Positions 28,218 to 36,893 of a stretch of 64,000 nt of DNA are shown piece by piece. The position numbers were made by a program, and so were the translations under genes. Source of the stretch: Promethearchaeota archaeon (GTDB lineage Archaea; Asgardarchaeota; Lokiarchaeia; Sigyniarchaeales; SOKP01); NCBI GenBank assembly GCA_016839555.1, contig JAEOUA010000006.1, forward strand, positions 251,982 through 315,981. Reading direction: 5' to 3'. The notes below the pieces were generated by a model. The model had not been told where the DNA came from and searched no databases. It saw only the letters and a list, made by a program, of their open reading frames with translations. The number at the start of each line of letters is the position of its first letter. The first letter of the stretch is position 1.

Positions 28218-29582
28218 TTATTTCAACAGATTTTTTTCAACAGACGCAAGCTCTAAAAATTCACTAATTTCTTTTAATTTTCTTCTAGAAGTAGAGCTTA
28301 GATATTTTAAAAAAGGAATTAAATCTCGAAATGCTTCATTCTGAGAAATAGGGTAATGTTCTTGAATCTTTTCTATTAATCCTTTTTCAGCATTATTTAG
28401 AGACATATAATAAGAGGAAATATATCTTGGAAAGCGGATGGGGCGATATTTTTTAGAAGAACTACTTTTCGCTGCAAGTGCTACTCCCCCCGCAAAAAGA
28501 TCAAAGAAATAAGGCAATAAGGACCATTCCATATTTTTTCTAATCCGTCCAAAAATAACATCTGCTTTGGAAAGGCGCTCATAGGCAGTTGCTAATTCCG
28601 ATTTAGAATAGATAAATGAAGGAATATTTTCATTCACCCATTTATAGAGGAAATTATAATCAACATCTGATTTATCCGTCAACTTGCGCGCTTCATTTAA
28701 AGAAGAAACTTTTTGAAATAAGTCGCGAAGGAGTCCAAAGATTTCTTCTGTGGTATCCCTATGGAGATTATAGATCATCTCCTCCGTAATTTCTTCACTC
28801 TTATCGGAGATAAGGCTAATTGCCTGAAGATCATTAATAACTCCCCTTAAATCTCCTCCATTTTTCTCAATTATTAAATCTATTTCTTCTTTAGAAATAT
28901 TGGTGATTTTCTCTTTTTTAATAATGTTTTCAACGATATTGATGATTTTATTTTTAGATAGAGGATGAACTTCATATTTTGGAATAGTATTATAGACCGT
29001 GCTAAGAGTTGATTTATATTCATTTGCACACATAATAATTGGAAATTGAGTAGTTTTAATCAAATCCATAATGGCGGGTATCGCCCCTCTATCTTGTGTG
29101 CCGTAGATTCCATCCACTTCATCAATTAGAATTAGCTTTTTCTTTTTTTCTGTGATAAAGTCCATTATTCCCCTCGATTTCGAGGTTTCTTTCAACCCTG
29201 CTTCTATTGCGTCTTTAGTTCTGGTATCAGAAGCATTGGTTTCAATCACTTCCATATTTAGATCATTAGCAAGAGCATAGACAATAGAGGTTTTTCCAAT
29301 CCCTGGTTGTCCTTCTAATAATACAGCTGCCTTTTCTGGTGGAAGGGTTTGTTCCTCTTTTTGCTCTTTTTCGCTCGCAGTCCTATTATCTGCTCTGATT
29401 TGACGGTTTTTTTCGTTGAGTTCTGCTTTTTGTTTAAAAAAATTCTTGATAAACTCTTTTAAGTCTTCTGCTAAATCTACTTTTTTTCGATTTAATTTTG
29501 CAGTAGGTAAAGCCATTTCTTTTAAACTTTTTGGCCTATATTTCTCTACCCACGGGGTTTCCGATGTTTTTTCCTCACTCAT
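28218..29582 (-). CDS. rfcL: Replication factor C large subunit
   Basis: Clamp-loader subunit of 454 residues that opens the PCNA ring. It begins TPWVEKYRPKSL, has P-loop GQPGIGKTS (about 90-98), Walker B LIDEVDG (about 157-163) and the collar domain. Compared with RfcS the Walker B is DEVD rather than DEAD and there is no SRC arginine-finger motif, both normal for RfcL. A charged insert of about 45 residues separates the N-terminal motif from the P-loop. No clear PIP box is visible at the C-terminus. It is the last gene of a three-gene RFC operon, 25 bases after the degenerate subunit. Confidence 0.94.
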   Translation of the reverse strand: MSEEKTSETPWVEKYRPKSLKEMALPTAKLNRKKVDLAEDLKEFIKNFFKQKAELNEKNRQIRADNRTASEKEQKEEQTLPPEKAAVLLEGQPGIGKTSIVYALANDLNMEVIETNASDTRTKDAIEAGLKETSKSRGIMDFITEKKKKLILIDEVDGIYGTQDRGAIPAIMDLIKTTQFPIIMCANEYKSTLSTVYNTIPKYEVHPLSKNKIINIVENIIKKEKITNISKEEIDLIIEKNGGDLRGVINDLQAISLISDKSEEITEEMIYNLHRDTTEEIFGLLRDLFQKVSSLNEARKLTDKSDVDYNFLYKWVNENIPSFIYSKSELATAYERLSKADVIFGRIRKNMEWSLLPYFFDLFAGGVALAAKSSSSKKYRPIRFPRYISSYYMSLNNAEKGLIEKIQEHYPISQNEAFRDLIPFLKYLSSTSRRKLKEISEFLELASVEKNLLK

Positions 29583-29607
29583 TTATATCATCTCTCTTAT
29601 ATATTAT

Positions 29608-30654
29608 TTACATATTTTGCGCGAATGAGTTTAATCTTGTCAATAAATAGGAAATCTGAATATCATCGTCCCGCCCATCTATAGCACGAAAATCTGCCTC
29701 CGCAATCATATTCATTAATTTTATTTTCGCATATTTTGAAAGTGGAAAGGTATTTAATACCTCCATGAATTCAATAAAAAAATCTTGCACACTATATTTA
29801 TAATTAGATAATAATTCTCTAAAGTTTTCTCTGATTTCTGAAAAATCTCCTGTAAGGCTTTTCACCAAAAGATCCTTAATTTCTTGGTTTTGATATTTTT
29901 TTAAGATATTATATAATTTAGTTAAGTCAATAATATTTCCAGTAACACTACATATTTGTAAGAGGTCTATTGCTTTCGCAATTTTTCCTTCAGAAATTTG
30001 ATAAAGATAATCAATTACTCCATTTTCTAATTGAAGAGACTCTTGATTTACAATATCTTGAATTAATGTTTTAAAATCTTCATATTTTATTTGAGGAATT
30101 AAAAATAATTGACACCTGGATACAATAGGATCTATAATACCTGAAATCTTGGTGGTAATTAATATCATTCTACAATTTGAACCGTAGATTTCCATCAACC
30201 TTCTGAAACCTTGCTGGTTTGATTCTAAAGCTTCGAAATTCTTTACTACAAGGATTTTATAAGGCACATCCCCAATCGCTTTTAATTGAACAAATGGTTT
30301 GACTTTCACTTGTAAAAACGCAGGAGTTGTGATTCGCCTTCCTGCCATACTGCCTATTTTACTAGTGGAAATATATGCTTCTGAACGGGCTTGGTCCCTT
30401 TCTTCAGAGCTGAGAGGTTCATCAGCATATACTAATTTGAAGTTTGCATCATAAAATCTACCTAAGAATTCTCTTGCGAATAATTGCGCAATAAGAGTCT
30501 TTCCAATTGCTTCTGACCCGACAAATAATAAATGTGGAAAATTCCTTTTTTTAATAACCTCTTTTAGCCTGGCAATTATTTCCAATCTTCCACATATCTC
30601 ATCTAACTTTTTTGGGAGATATTTAAAACGCCATATAGGAATTTTATTTGACAT
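29608..30654 (-). CDS. Degenerate RFC small-subunit paralogue
   Basis: 348 residues colinear with RfcS but with ATPase motifs lost. The P-loop reads VGSEAIGKT, Walker B reads VVKNFEAL where DEAD should be, and sensor 1 has a Thr in place of Asn. The arginine-finger motif SRC is kept (DPIVSRCQLFL). A 30-residue insertion (about 85-120) precedes the Walker B strand. It should therefore complete a neighbour's ATP site without hydrolysing ATP, as proposed for degenerate subunits of the eukaryotic clamp loader. It sits between rfcS and rfcL (72 and 25 bases apart), so it is probably a stoichiometric part of the loader. Confidence 0.88.
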   Translation of the reverse strand: MSNKIPIWRFKYLPKKLDEICGRLEIIARLKEVIKKRNFPHLLFVGSEAIGKTLIAQLFAREFLGRFYDANFKLVYADEPLSSEERDQARSEAYISTSKIGSMAGRRITTPAFLQVKVKPFVQLKAIGDVPYKILVVKNFEALESNQQGFRRLMEIYGSNCRMILITTKISGIIDPIVSRCQLFLIPQIKYEDFKTLIQDIVNQESLQLENGVIDYLYQISEGKIAKAIDLLQICSVTGNIIDLTKLYNILKKYQNQEIKDLLVKSLTGDFSEIRENFRELLSNYKYSVQDFFIEFMEVLNTFPLSKYAKIKLMNMIAEADFRAIDGRDDDIQISYLLTRLNSFAQNM

Positions 30655-30726
30655 TTTTAAGTTTTTTGGCTTTCTTATTTCTTACAAATATTTTAATTAA
30701 TTAACTGAAAGAGTAAATTTTTTATG

Positions 30727-31704
30727 CTAGGGGTTAATTAGTTCCGCTAATAAAGCGGTAAGCTGAATTCTCTCATCCGCTCCTTGCGATATCCGAAAAT
30801 CAACTTTTCCAAAACACTTTAGTAATTGGAAATAATAGAAATTTTTCTGATTTCCTAAATCAGGAACAACTTTCATCAACTGGCGAATAAAATTACGAGA
30901 ATCTAAAAAATCAATCGAATAAAGCAATTCTCTTGCAGTTTTAAAATTTTTTTCCTCAATACTTCTTTTTAATTGATCTAAAAGGGATTGTTCGACGAAT
31001 CCCGATATTTTTAGAAGTTCATTAATGTCTAAATCTTCTAATAACTCGAGCGCGACCGCCATTTGCAAGGCATTAATTGCTTTTCGTAAATCACCAGCAG
31101 AAATAAAATATAACGCCTCAAAAAATTCTTTTTCTTTTGCCTTTGGAATAGTTATATTTTCTTTCTTTAATATCAATTTTAATCTCTCAATAATTTTTTC
31201 TTTCGGGAGGTTAACAAATCTAAAAACAGCACAGCGAGATATAATTGGATCTATTATTTCATTAATATAATTACACATAAGGATAAATTTTACATTATTC
31301 GGCGCACTCTCAATTATTCTTCTTAATGTTTGCTGAACGGTTTTTGGAATATTATCCGCTTCATCTAAAATGACCATTTTTAATTCATTTTCGGTCAAAA
31401 TCATATTCTGAGAGACAAAATCCTTCAATTTCTCTCTGACAAACTTCATTCTAACCGTATCAGAGGCATTTAATTCCATTACATTTCTATAATATTTTTC
31501 CCCCCTCAACAGTTTATTGGCAATTATTAACGCACAAGAAGTTTTACCCGTACCCGCTGGCCCAGCGAAGATCATATGAGGCATGTCGAATTTCTTAGAT
31601 ACAAATTTTTTCAAATTATTGATAGCAATATTCTGGCTGACAATCTCCTCGAAATCCTTTGGACGGTATTTTTCGACCCACGGTGTTTCTAAATCTATTG
31701 CCAT
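30727..31704 (-). CDS. rfcS: Replication factor C small subunit
   Basis: 325 residues with all catalytic motifs: TPWVEKYRPKDF at the N-terminus, P-loop GPAGTGKTS near residue 48, Walker B LDEADN near 113, sensor 1 MCNYINEII and arginine finger SRC. The AAA+ lid and C-terminal collar follow. It is the ATP-hydrolysing clamp-loader subunit. It leads the rfcS - degenerate rfcS - rfcL operon, 32 bases after the acetyltransferase gene. Confidence 0.96.
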   Translation of the reverse strand: MAIDLETPWVEKYRPKDFEEIVSQNIAINNLKKFVSKKFDMPHMIFAGPAGTGKTSCALIIANKLLRGEKYYRNVMELNASDTVRMKFVREKLKDFVSQNMILTENELKMVILDEADNIPKTVQQTLRRIIESAPNNVKFILMCNYINEIIDPIISRCAVFRFVNLPKEKIIERLKLILKKENITIPKAKEKEFFEALYFISAGDLRKAINALQMAVALELLEDLDINELLKISGFVEQSLLDQLKRSIEEKNFKTARELLYSIDFLDSRNFIRQLMKVVPDLGNQKNFYYFQLLKCFGKVDFRISQGADERIQLTALLAELINP

Positions 31705-31736
31705 TTTATTGTTCGTATTTTTATTTAATTATGGGG

Positions 31737-32207
31737 CTAGTCTTTTTCGAGATTTAACTCAAGAACTTCATATTTCTTCTTAAAATTCATTTGTTTATAG
31801 AGTTTCGCGGCTTTTCTCGCCTCATCTTCTCTTAAATTAACCTTTACTTTTTCGACCTTTATTTTTTTTAAGTGTTCTAAAGCCTGTTTGAGAAGAGTAT
31901 ATCCTATTCCTTTTTGCCTATATTCTTCCTTTAAGTAAAATTGTTTTATATAACCCTCAGATTTCCCGAACGGATCAATACGTAGCTCAGCAATTATCAT
32001 TCCAACTACCTCATCATTTGCTTCATCAGTCGCAATAATAATACCATGTCTCTGTAAAGGATCGAATAAGCGCCTACGTATACCCCAATCAAACCGCTTT
32101 GGTTCAAACTCTTCATTTAAACTCTCTACTAATAAACGGGTTAATTCCTCGAGAGCATCAATTTGTTCTGGAGACGCCACTTCTATTTTTATATTTTCAT
32201 TAGTCAT
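31737..32207 (-). CDS. GNAT-family acetyltransferase
   Basis: 156 residues. The acetyl-CoA binding loop is EYRQKGIGYTLLKQALEHL (the Q/RxxGxG/A motif), preceded by the central strands VGMIIAEL and followed by the C-terminal VNLREDEARKAAKLYKQMNF typical of N-acetyltransferases. The substrate is unknown; it could be a protein N-terminus or small amine. It is 32 bases ahead of rfcS on the same strand, so it may be cotranscribed with the clamp-loader genes. Confidence 0.85.
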   Translation of the reverse strand: MTNENIKIEVASPEQIDALEELTRLLVESLNEEFEPKRFDWGIRRRLFDPLQRHGIIIATDEANDEVVGMIIAELRIDPFGKSEGYIKQFYLKEEYRQKGIGYTLLKQALEHLKKIKVEKVKVNLREDEARKAAKLYKQMNFKKKYEVLELNLEKD

Positions 32208-32509
32208 ACTCGTTCATGAAAAAATGTAATCTTTATTTTATCATTTATGAAAGTTATTATGAAATTTAAATCTTCTTTAAATCTACTTGAATAAATATTA
32301 AGGTTTTTGATCATTTTTTTAATTTTCTAATAATCTTTTGATAATTTATTTTACTGATAACAGCATTGCTTGTTAATTCCTCGATTATACACTATTTCAA
32401 TAAAGAAAATTGAGGAAAAGAATAGAAATAGGAGATACTTTATTGAGGTTCTTATTAACATCTAGTAATCAAAAAAGTATGGGGATTAATAATATTATAC
32501 ATCACGCCC
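32208..32509. other. Intergenic region, small hairpin only
   Basis: Between the acetyltransferase start and the end of the zinc-ribbon gene. A weak inverted repeat pairs CCTCGATT (about 32380) with AATTGAGG (about 32409) with one wobble. A frame of 97 codons on the plus strand that runs into the zinc-ribbon gene is an antisense shadow. No other feature seen. Confidence 0.35.
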
Positions 32510-32791
32510 TTAACGTGCCGATACTCCGTCCCATGCCTTCACTTCGGGATCCACATGTCCACAAGAAGGACACTTTTTTGAAACCTCCCACGCTTCTAAT
32601 GCGGGATGAACCCGTGTATATAAATTTCCGCAGTTTTCACATACAAGGAATTTTGCTCCGCATCCTTCACACATTTTTAAAGTTCCACGTTCAACAAATC
32701 TAAAAGTTCTTTTCATCCACTCATCATTCACGATTCTGAATATGGTCCCTCCGCATTCCGAACAACTTTTTCCATTCCAACCTTCTGCCAT
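32510..32791 (-). CDS. Multi-zinc-ribbon protein (93 aa)
   Basis: Four Cys pairs (CSEC near residue 10, CEGC near 42, CENC near 51, CPSC near 75) suggest two zinc sites in a compact ribbon protein. The middle segment, MKRTFRFVERGTLKMC, is basic. The first ATG at 32791 gives a plausible N-terminus. I do not recognise a named family; zinc-ribbon proteins of this kind in archaea often bind nucleic acid or RNA polymerase. It has no obvious partner on either side. Confidence 0.72.
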   Translation of the reverse strand: MAEGWNGKSCSECGGTIFRIVNDEWMKRTFRFVERGTLKMCEGCGAKFLVCENCGNLYTRVHPALEAWEVSKKCPSCGHVDPEVKAWDGVSAR

Positions 32792-32980
32792 TTCTACATC
32801 AACCCAAGGAAATTTTCAAACTTTTACTATTAATGTTTAATATAGTTATAATAATTTTCTAAGAATTTATAATTTACTTAAAATATTTAAATTAAATTTA
32901 TGATATATCTTTTTCGTCATTAAATTTCATTTAACTCATCATAAAAGTAATTTTTCCAGAAAAAAACAAAAACTAATATT

Positions 32981-33301
32981 CTACATTTTTAATTTTTTAG
33001 ATTTTTTCGTTTTTCGGTCTGGATTGACTTCCTCTAATTCCTTTATTAAGCGCACCACTTTATCATCCGTTAATGCTTCACTAAATTTAACCAGCATTTC
33101 GAAATCGCTAACGAATAGCCCCTTTTTTTTCATAGGCGTTCCATCTTGCTTGAGAGGATTGATCTCTAAAAATAACATCGCTGGTCTTGTTTTAGTTTCT
33201 GGCACTTTCACTACATATACTCCAGGTATGGGAGTCTCCATTTTCCCCCATTCTTTAGCATTTGCTAGATGATCATTCAATTGTGCTTGAATATCTGCCA
33301 T
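32981..33301 (-). CDS. Small conserved-looking protein, possibly PC4-like
   Basis: 106 residues. The centre reads as strands (GVYVVKVPE, AMLFLEINPL, KKKGLFVS) followed by a helix (DFEMLVKFSEAL), then a Lys-rich tail. The strand-strand-helix order with KKGLFVSDFEMLVKF resembles transcriptional coactivator PC4 (KGI-L--EQW--L), but the match is weak and I treat it as a suggestion only. The start ATG has GAGTGA seven bases upstream. It is likely a small nucleic-acid-binding protein. Confidence 0.6.
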   Translation of the reverse strand: MADIQAQLNDHLANAKEWGKMETPIPGVYVVKVPETKTRPAMLFLEINPLKQDGTPMKKKGLFVSDFEMLVKFSEALTDDKVVRLIKELEEVNPDRKTKKSKKLKM

Positions 33302-33609
33302 ATTTTAATCACTCTTAATTTTTATTCTTTAAATCTAAATTATATTGTGTTACACAATACATGTATGCATATATAAATAATCCTATTATAATTTTTTTAT
33401 GCATTAAAATTAGATCTAAAGGAGCTCTAAATGCGATTCTTTATCATTAATTACCAGTTCTAAGAAATCTTATATTTTATTCATATATTCTTATTATATT
33501 GACCCTCTTAGCGATTCGTCGGGCTTCTATGGGCTCATTTCCACTGAATACTTAAATATCACGGAGAGATATATTAGTATATTAAAAAAAAATAAGTAGG
33601 TGCAAAAGC
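33302..33609. other. Divergent intergenic region
   Basis: Separates the PC4-like gene from the ribbon-helix-helix gene. TATA-like elements occur at both ends (ACTTAAATATC near 33553 for the right gene, ATATATAAATAA near 33370 on the left). No tRNA or long hairpin. Confidence 0.4.
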
Positions 33610-33834
33610 ATGAAATTAATTTCAGTTAATTTACCTGAATCCTATTTAGAAGTGTTAGAGATTTTAGTTTCGGAAGGAAAATTTCCAAATCGCTCGGAGG
33701 CAATTCGTATGGGTATTAGAGACTTAATTAAAACCGAATATTTAATTGATGAGAAAATCAAAACAAAATACGAAACAAAAGTTGAGAACACTCTAACTAT
33801 GAAGGAGGAAGTAAACGAAAAATTAATAGCATAA
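33610..33834 (+). CDS. Ribbon-helix-helix (CopG-like) DNA-binding protein
   Basis: 74 residues. MKLISVNLPESYLEVLEILV supplies the beta ribbon and first helix, and FPNRSEAIRMGIRDLI is the second helix, the standard MetJ/Arc/CopG layout. It would bind operators as a dimer of ribbons. The C-terminal 30 residues are charged and may hold a ligand or partner. GGTG lies seven bases before the ATG. There is no toxin gene beside it, so a free repressor is more likely than an antitoxin. Confidence 0.82.
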   Translation: MKLISVNLPESYLEVLEILVSEGKFPNRSEAIRMGIRDLIKTEYLIDEKIKTKYETKVENTLTMKEEVNEKLIA

Positions 33835-33874
33835 AGTATTATTTTTTATTTTTTTATCTTTTTAATTAGAATTC

Positions 33875-34270
33875 TTAAAATTCTAATTCTCCTAAGTGTT
33901 TATTTAAAAAATCATCGCATATTTTTCCGCCATCCCCTTTCAGGATCCATCCTTCTTCTTTTTTTTCTATGAGATTCAATTTTTCAATGTTTTCAAGCAT
34001 TTGTTTTACTTTTTCTTCAGATTGTTTAATATTAAAATCTGCCCTTAGGCAAAAGAGAATATCATCAATAGAAACTGGTTTAGCTAATTCATCTTCCATA
34101 ACTCCGATTGCTGCAATTATTTCCTCCTCATCTTCCATTGCTTCATCGATTTCCTCAGAAACCTCTTCTAATAACCATGGATATTCTTCGAGCATTTGTT
34201 TAATTTTTTTCTGATCTCCACTTTTGAAAATCTCATCAAAATCTTCCCGTATCTTCTTTTTTTTAAACAT
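33875..34270 (-). CDS. Acidic hypothetical protein with possible winged-helix C-terminus
   Basis: 131 residues, very acidic in the middle (EVSEEIDEAMEDEEEI). The C-terminal 60 residues (DDILFCLRADFNIKQSEEKVKQ, then EKLNLIEKKEEGWILKGDGG) fit a winged helix-turn-helix with a beta wing. Initiation ATG at 34270 is followed by a Lys run. It is convergent with the ribbon-helix-helix gene. Family unrecognised. Confidence 0.55.
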   Translation of the reverse strand: MFKKKKIREDFDEIFKSGDQKKIKQMLEEYPWLLEEVSEEIDEAMEDEEEIIAAIGVMEDELAKPVSIDDILFCLRADFNIKQSEEKVKQMLENIEKLNLIEKKEEGWILKGDGGKICDDFLNKHLGELEF

Positions 34271-34489
34271 CTCTATACATCTTCCTTACACTTAGTTACA
34301 CATAGTCAATAAGATAATTGATATTTATAATTTTTACTTATTAACTTATGTTTTTGATATGTATAAATATCTCAAATTATAATTAATATTTTTCAATTAA
34401 TTCGCTTTACACACGAAAAAAAGAGTTATGATAAATTATAAAGATTTAGAATTAAATAAAAATAATTTTCCAGTTATTATTAACTATAT

Positions 34490-34936
34490 CTATTCATTTT
34501 TTAATTTATAGGTGGTGTCACAGCGGGCATCTCCATCTGCAACACTGCGATATATTGTTAATTTAATTTTATCGCTTACTGCTGTACGGAAATATTCATA
34601 ATCAATTTCCATTGCAGCTTCGCATAATTCCCTCGAAGTATTTTCCAAACCAAAGGGACATTTAGTACCTTGAATTCGAAATTTTTCATCGGAAAGAAAC
34701 ATTACTTTCACATTATTCGGATCATAACTTTGTGAAAATGCTTTTGCAACCGTTGAGAGCTTGTTATTAGACAATTTATTTTTTATTTTTAGTCCTAGAG
34801 CACGACCTTGCTTACCACATATTTCTTTGATAATGGGTAATGCCTCTTTTCCAAATTTTTCATAAAATGCCTTCATTAACATTCCTTGAGCTTCAATTGG
34901 ATTTTTTGGTAAATTTTCATTATTTTTCTGTTTCAT
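34490..34936 (-). CDS. L-2-amino-thiazoline-4-carboxylic acid hydrolase family protein
   Basis: 148 residues matching the ATC-hydrolase family: the conserved CPFGLENTSRELCEAAMEID block with its two Cys, followed by SDKIKLTIYRSVADGDARC with the GD-C end motif. Bacterial members open the thiazoline ring during cysteine synthesis, but many relatives, including archaeal ones, are of unknown function. No other thiazoline-pathway gene is nearby, so the substrate remains open. First ATG used. Confidence 0.78.
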   Translation of the reverse strand: MKQKNNENLPKNPIEAQGMLMKAFYEKFGKEALPIIKEICGKQGRALGLKIKNKLSNNKLSTVAKAFSQSYDPNNVKVMFLSDEKFRIQGTKCPFGLENTSRELCEAAMEIDYEYFRTAVSDKIKLTIYRSVADGDARCDTTYKLKNE

Positions 34937-35060
34937 AGTTTATCATATATCCTTAAAAAGATAATTATATCCAGCTTCTTAATATATGTAATTATCAGTA
35001 GAAGATATTTCTACATTAAAAATGAATAAAGAGCAAAATAAATGAGAAAAAATAACTAAG

Positions 35061-35780
35061 TTATTTAGTTCCACTTAAGAATTGTGCTATTTCATCTTTA
35101 GTGGCAACCGTGAATTTTTTATCTTCGATCTTAATATAGACAAGGCGAGTGTTTTCTTTTGTTGCTTCTTCATCAGTTGCGGATTTTAATGCATCTAAGG
35201 TTAAATGCACCAAATCGTTAAATCCCAGGCTTTCGCTATAATTTTCACGTAAATATTCTCGTGCAGCGGCTTCACCATTACCCATCGCATACGCTTTAAA
35301 TGAACGATAAATTCCGCTAGGAGAAACCGTATAGATTTGAGTGCCCATGGAATCAATACCAATGAAAAATAATGCGCAACCCCAGGGTCTAATTCCTCCA
35401 TATTGGGTATATTGTTGAATGACATCCGCCACATCTTTCACCAGCATACTTAAACGGACAGGCTCATCATATGTTAATCGATATGTTTGCGCTTGGACTC
35501 GAGTATAGCCAATAAGAGTGCGAGAATCAGCGTGAAGGCCCGAAATTGCTACGCCTATATGTTCATCTATTTGAAATATTTTGTCTATTTCATCACCATC
35601 CATCAATGGTGAAGCAATTTTAATTTGAGCTGCTAAGCATACCGCATTCTTGGATTTTGCTGCTACCGCCAGAGTTCCTCGTCGAACAGCTTCTAATGCA
35701 TACTCTACTTGATATAACCGACCTTCTGGGCTAAATACCGTTAATGCCCTGTCATATTTAAGTTGACCTCCACCAAACAT
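35061..35780 (-). CDS. psmA: Proteasome subunit alpha
   Basis: Structural outer-ring subunit of the 20S proteasome. The 239 residues begin with the alpha-type YDRALTVFSPEGRLYQVEYALEA signature and keep the GAL-like turn and the RPWGCALFFIG strand pair (Gly-Ile-Arg-Pro-Trp-Gly). The N-terminal gate segment (MFGGGQLKYD) is slightly different from the usual archaeal start. There is no N-terminal catalytic Thr, as expected for alpha. The beta subunit and the activating ATPase are not in the window. Confidence 0.96.
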   Translation of the reverse strand: MFGGGQLKYDRALTVFSPEGRLYQVEYALEAVRRGTLAVAAKSKNAVCLAAQIKIASPLMDGDEIDKIFQIDEHIGVAISGLHADSRTLIGYTRVQAQTYRLTYDEPVRLSMLVKDVADVIQQYTQYGGIRPWGCALFFIGIDSMGTQIYTVSPSGIYRSFKAYAMGNGEAAAREYLRENYSESLGFNDLVHLTLDALKSATDEEATKENTRLVYIKIEDKKFTVATKDEIAQFLSGTK

Positions 35781-35979
35781 TATTTAGTCACGTTAAGGTA
35801 ATTTTTATTTTATAATTACTATGAAAAATGATATGTTTAATTTTAATTTTTAGATTTTCATTTATTAGTGAGTATCTATTCCTTTTAAATTAAGATTCAC
35901 ATACATTTATATATTGATTTTTGCTCACTATTATTATCCCACTTGAGCTAAATAAACCACTTTTTAGAGAAAGAACAAT

Positions 35980-36528
35980 TTAAATCTTACCTAAGCTTTT
36001 TAAGATACCTCTTGTAATCTCTTTAAAGATTTTTTCCACGTTTCTCCCGTCTTTTGCGCTAGTTTCATAATAAGAGAGTGAGCCTAATTCTTCTTTAAAA
36101 GCCTCTCCTTCTTGTTTGGATACTTCTCGCTCCCCATTCTCAGCTAAGTCCAGCTTATTTCCTACTAAAACGCTTGTTTTTTCTCCGATTACTTTTTGAA
36201 CTTCATTTTGCCAATTGGTTAGATTTTCAAAGGAGCTTCTTCGAGTTAAATCATGGACATAAATCAAACCAGTGGCACCACGATAAAAAGGAGGACGTAC
36301 AAATGAGAAGTGTTTTTGACCTGCTAAGTCCCACAATTGGAGTTTAATCTCGTAATTAGGATAATCCTTAAGCCTGACAGTTTTAGTTGAGAAGTTAGAA
36401 CCAATAGTCATTATATAATTGTCTTTGAACTTATTTTCACAATAACGCAAAACGAGCGATGTCTTCCCAACTCCACCATCTCCTAGAAGACATACTTTAT
36501 ATATGAAGCTTTTCTTCTCAGTGCTAAT
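35980..36528 (-). CDS. Rab/Ras-like small GTPase starting at a non-canonical ATT
   Basis: 182 residues if read from ATT at 36528. All G motifs are intact: P-loop GDGGVGKTS at 16-24, switch I with TIGSNFSTKTV, WDLAGQKHF at 66-74, GNKLDL near 125 and TSAKDG near 154. No C-terminal CaaX or Cys pair is present, as in most Asgard GTPases. The first ATG, GTG or TTG in frame is the TTG at 36450, which would delete the P-loop. The frame is open only up to 36528, where a TAG precedes ATT, and GGTGA lies exactly six bases upstream. A near-start indel is the alternative. See findings. Confidence 0.85.
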   Translation of the reverse strand: MSTEKKSFIYKVCLLGDGGVGKTSLVLRYCENKFKDNYIMTIGSNFSTKTVRLKDYPNYEIKLQLWDLAGQKHFSFVRPPFYRGATGLIYVHDLTRRSSFENLTNWQNEVQKVIGEKTSVLVGNKLDLAENGEREVSKQEGEAFKEELGSLSYYETSAKDGRNVEKIFKEITRGILKSLGKI

Positions 36529-36534
36529 CTATAT

Positions 36535-36539
36535 TCACC
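36535..36539 (-). promoter_or_regulatory. Shine-Dalgarno GGTGA deciding the ATT start of the Rab-like GTPase
   Basis: GGTGA (TCACC on the plus strand) is separated by six bases from the ATT at 36528-36526. The same distance is used before the TTG of the genes ending at 24417 and 25580 and the ATG of dnaK and the P-type ATPase. The GTG inside it is out of frame and stops after four codons. Confidence 0.5.
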
Positions 36540-36884
36540 TTTTTGAATATACTTTACTCTCAGTTAAATTTTGAAACGTATAATTTGTAAAAGTGGGGAA
36601 TTATGATATTTCTTAAGAAAATATATTTCTTATACACTATAATAATAATTCCTAAATTAAAATTTTTTTTTTTTACCTTAAAAAGATATTTATAACAAAT
36701 CAGTTGGATCTTTTCAAATCCAATATTAATTCCTTTTTAATAGAATTTTATATTAAATGCATCAGATAGAAAAATAAGTAAAGATAGAATCTTTTTACTT
36801 TAAAAAAATAATATTAATAATAGCTACTTCATAAAAATTAATTAAACACAGTTTAGTCATTCTATTGAAATAGAGTAAGGAATT
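36540..36884. other. Divergent intergenic region between the GTPase and sirtuin genes
   Basis: A+T-rich with an unbroken T run near 36662-36674 and a TATA-like GATATTTATAAC near 36685. No RNA gene or small frame recognised. Confidence 0.4.
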
Positions 36885-36893
36885 GTGATTCCT

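Noticed and set aside
32410..32703. 97-codon plus-strand frame
   Set aside because: Antisense to the zinc-ribbon gene, with the Cys codons producing an artificial pattern.
36526..36545. Archaeal intron or trans-splicing to explain the Rab-like start
   Set aside because: No bulge-helix-bulge or upstream exon is visible; the GGTGA-N6-ATT explanation is simpler.
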